A stretch of 64,000 nt of DNA from Cerioporus squamosus (taxonomy: Eukaryota > Basidiomycota > Agaricomycetes > Polyporales > Polyporaceae): the NCBI GenBank assembly GCA_022592435.1, contig JABYQS010000046.1, positions 62,001-126,000 of the forward strand, given 5' to 3'. The position numbers were made by a program, and so were the translations under genes. Shown one piece after another: positions 63,272 through 64,000 of this stretch; position 1 is the first letter of the stretch; the number at the start of each line of letters is the position of its first letter. The notes below the pieces were generated by a model that saw only the letters and a program-made list of their open reading frames with translations, made no database searches and had not been told where the DNA came from.

Positions 63272-64000
63272 TCAGAGCTTCGAGGCGCCAACGAAGGAAA
63301 CACCCTAAGTGAATGATAATCGATGAGCGGACGCGTCGCGTGGAGGGTGCATTGTGCGTACCTTCTCGATGTTGGTCTGGAGCTCGGGAACGGCAGCCTT
63401 GATGAGACCAGTCTCGACGTCCGTGAGTTTGCCAAGGGGTTTGATGGAAACAACACCGTCGGGCTAGATAGAATATATACAGATCAGCCAATTGGAACGC
63501 CGAATAATCGCGGATGCTTACCCCGAGCTCAACGGGTGCGGAGAAGTAGTCAAGGTCGCTACCGATCTCCTTCTTCAGAGCATCACCGCCCTCCTTGTCC
63601 GCAGCAAGGTTCACAAAGGTCGGCGCAACAATGCCCTTCTCCCCCTTGACGGCGCGGATGATCTTGTTCGCGAACTCAACACCAGCGTACGCCATCGATA
63701 GCGTTGCCGAGCCTGCACCATCCTTAGCCTTGACGACCTCGTCACCACCGAACTGGATACGGTTGATGAGCTTGTCGAGCTCCTCCTTGGCGAAGCCTGA
63801 AGGGAGCGGGTGGGAGGACTGCGAAAGCAGGGGAACAATCTGCGGAAGGCGCTTGGTCAATATCTATAGTGTGATTGGCTGTGGAAGATGACGCATACAG
63901 TCACGCCACTGTGGCCACCGACAACCGGGACGACGACTTTGGGTGCGAGGGAAAGGTCGCCAAGGACCTCCGAAACGAAGGTGGAGGCGCGGACGACGTC
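63272..64000 (-). CDS. MDH1: Malate dehydrogenase, 3' part (cut by window edge)
   Basis: NAD-dependent oxidation of malate to oxaloacetate in the TCA cycle or glyoxylate/aspartate shuttles. The window holds the C-terminal half: DVVRASTFVSEVLGDL, PVVGGHSGVT with the catalytic His, then the exon INRIQFGGDEVVKAKDGAGSATLSMAYAGVEFA, TFVNLAADKEGGDALKK, YFSAPVELG, an exon DGVVSIKPLGKLTDVETGLIKAAVPELQ and a last short exon GVSFVGASKL. The NAD-binding N-terminus lies beyond 64000. The ending without a peroxisomal SKL-type signal... the final residues are SKL, see findings. Sequence type is the bacterial/mitochondrial MDH class. Confidence 0.93.

Overview
The window is nuclear DNA of a filamentous basidiomycete, most likely an Agaricomycete of polypore type. 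Nearly every gene is split by many 50-60 nt introns (GTRNGT donors, CTRAY branch sites, YAG acceptors). Coding DNA is GC-rich, genes are dense, and the protein families are fungal (Zn2Cys6 regulator, SKT5-type chitin synthase activator, FAS1 surface protein, JHD1 demethylase). I assign 25 protein genes, one cut by the right edge, plus one doubtful small gene. I see no rRNA, tRNA, transposon or CRISPR array. Exon joins were read by hand from splice consensus, reading phase and family conservation; where I could not settle one, the entry says so.

Layout. 0.4-9.3 kb: a Zn2Cys6 regulator (-) and a very large DYRK kinase (+) diverge from a 1.5 kb gene-free interval. 9.8-16.3 kb: a mitochondrial 2-oxoacid dehydrogenase kinase (-), proteasome ATPase RPT1 (-) and V-ATPase subunit A VMA1 (+); RPT1 and VMA1 share a 258 bp divergent promoter. 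16.8-22.6 kb: two secreted proteins, a FAS1 protein with a His/Pro-rich insert (+) and a type B carboxylesterase (-). 22.9-31.3 kb: MOD5 tRNA isopentenyltransferase (-), a RecQ/SGS1 helicase (-) and kinetochore NUF2 (+). 31.5-35.5 kb: an ING PHD protein (-) and a type II membrane glycosyltransferase (-). 36.4-42.7 kb: three tandem, intron-poor, unrecognised multi-spanning membrane protein paralogues (-), the strongest candidate here for something undescribed. 44.3-53 kb: polynucleotide kinase/phosphatase (+), PITH protein (-), SKT5 (-) and JHD1 (-). 53.3-64 kb: PGK (-), a coiled-coil RGG protein (+), SDA1 (+), GAL7 (-), DDX41 (+) and the 3' part of malate dehydrogenase (-).

Most of the content is conserved housekeeping: energy metabolism (PGK, MDH, dehydrogenase kinase, GAL7), protein turnover and vacuole acidification (RPT1, VMA1), RNA and ribosome work (MOD5, DDX41, SDA1), genome maintenance and mitosis (SGS1, PNK, NUF2), chromatin (ING, JHD1), and polarity and wall (DYRK, SKT5, FAS1 protein). 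Several housekeeping pairs diverge from intergenic gaps of only 216-258 bp. The accessory part is the membrane-protein triplet with its long flanking spacers. Four reading-frame breaks inside otherwise intact genes (DYRK, FAS1 twice, SKT5) look more like single-base assembly errors than gene decay.
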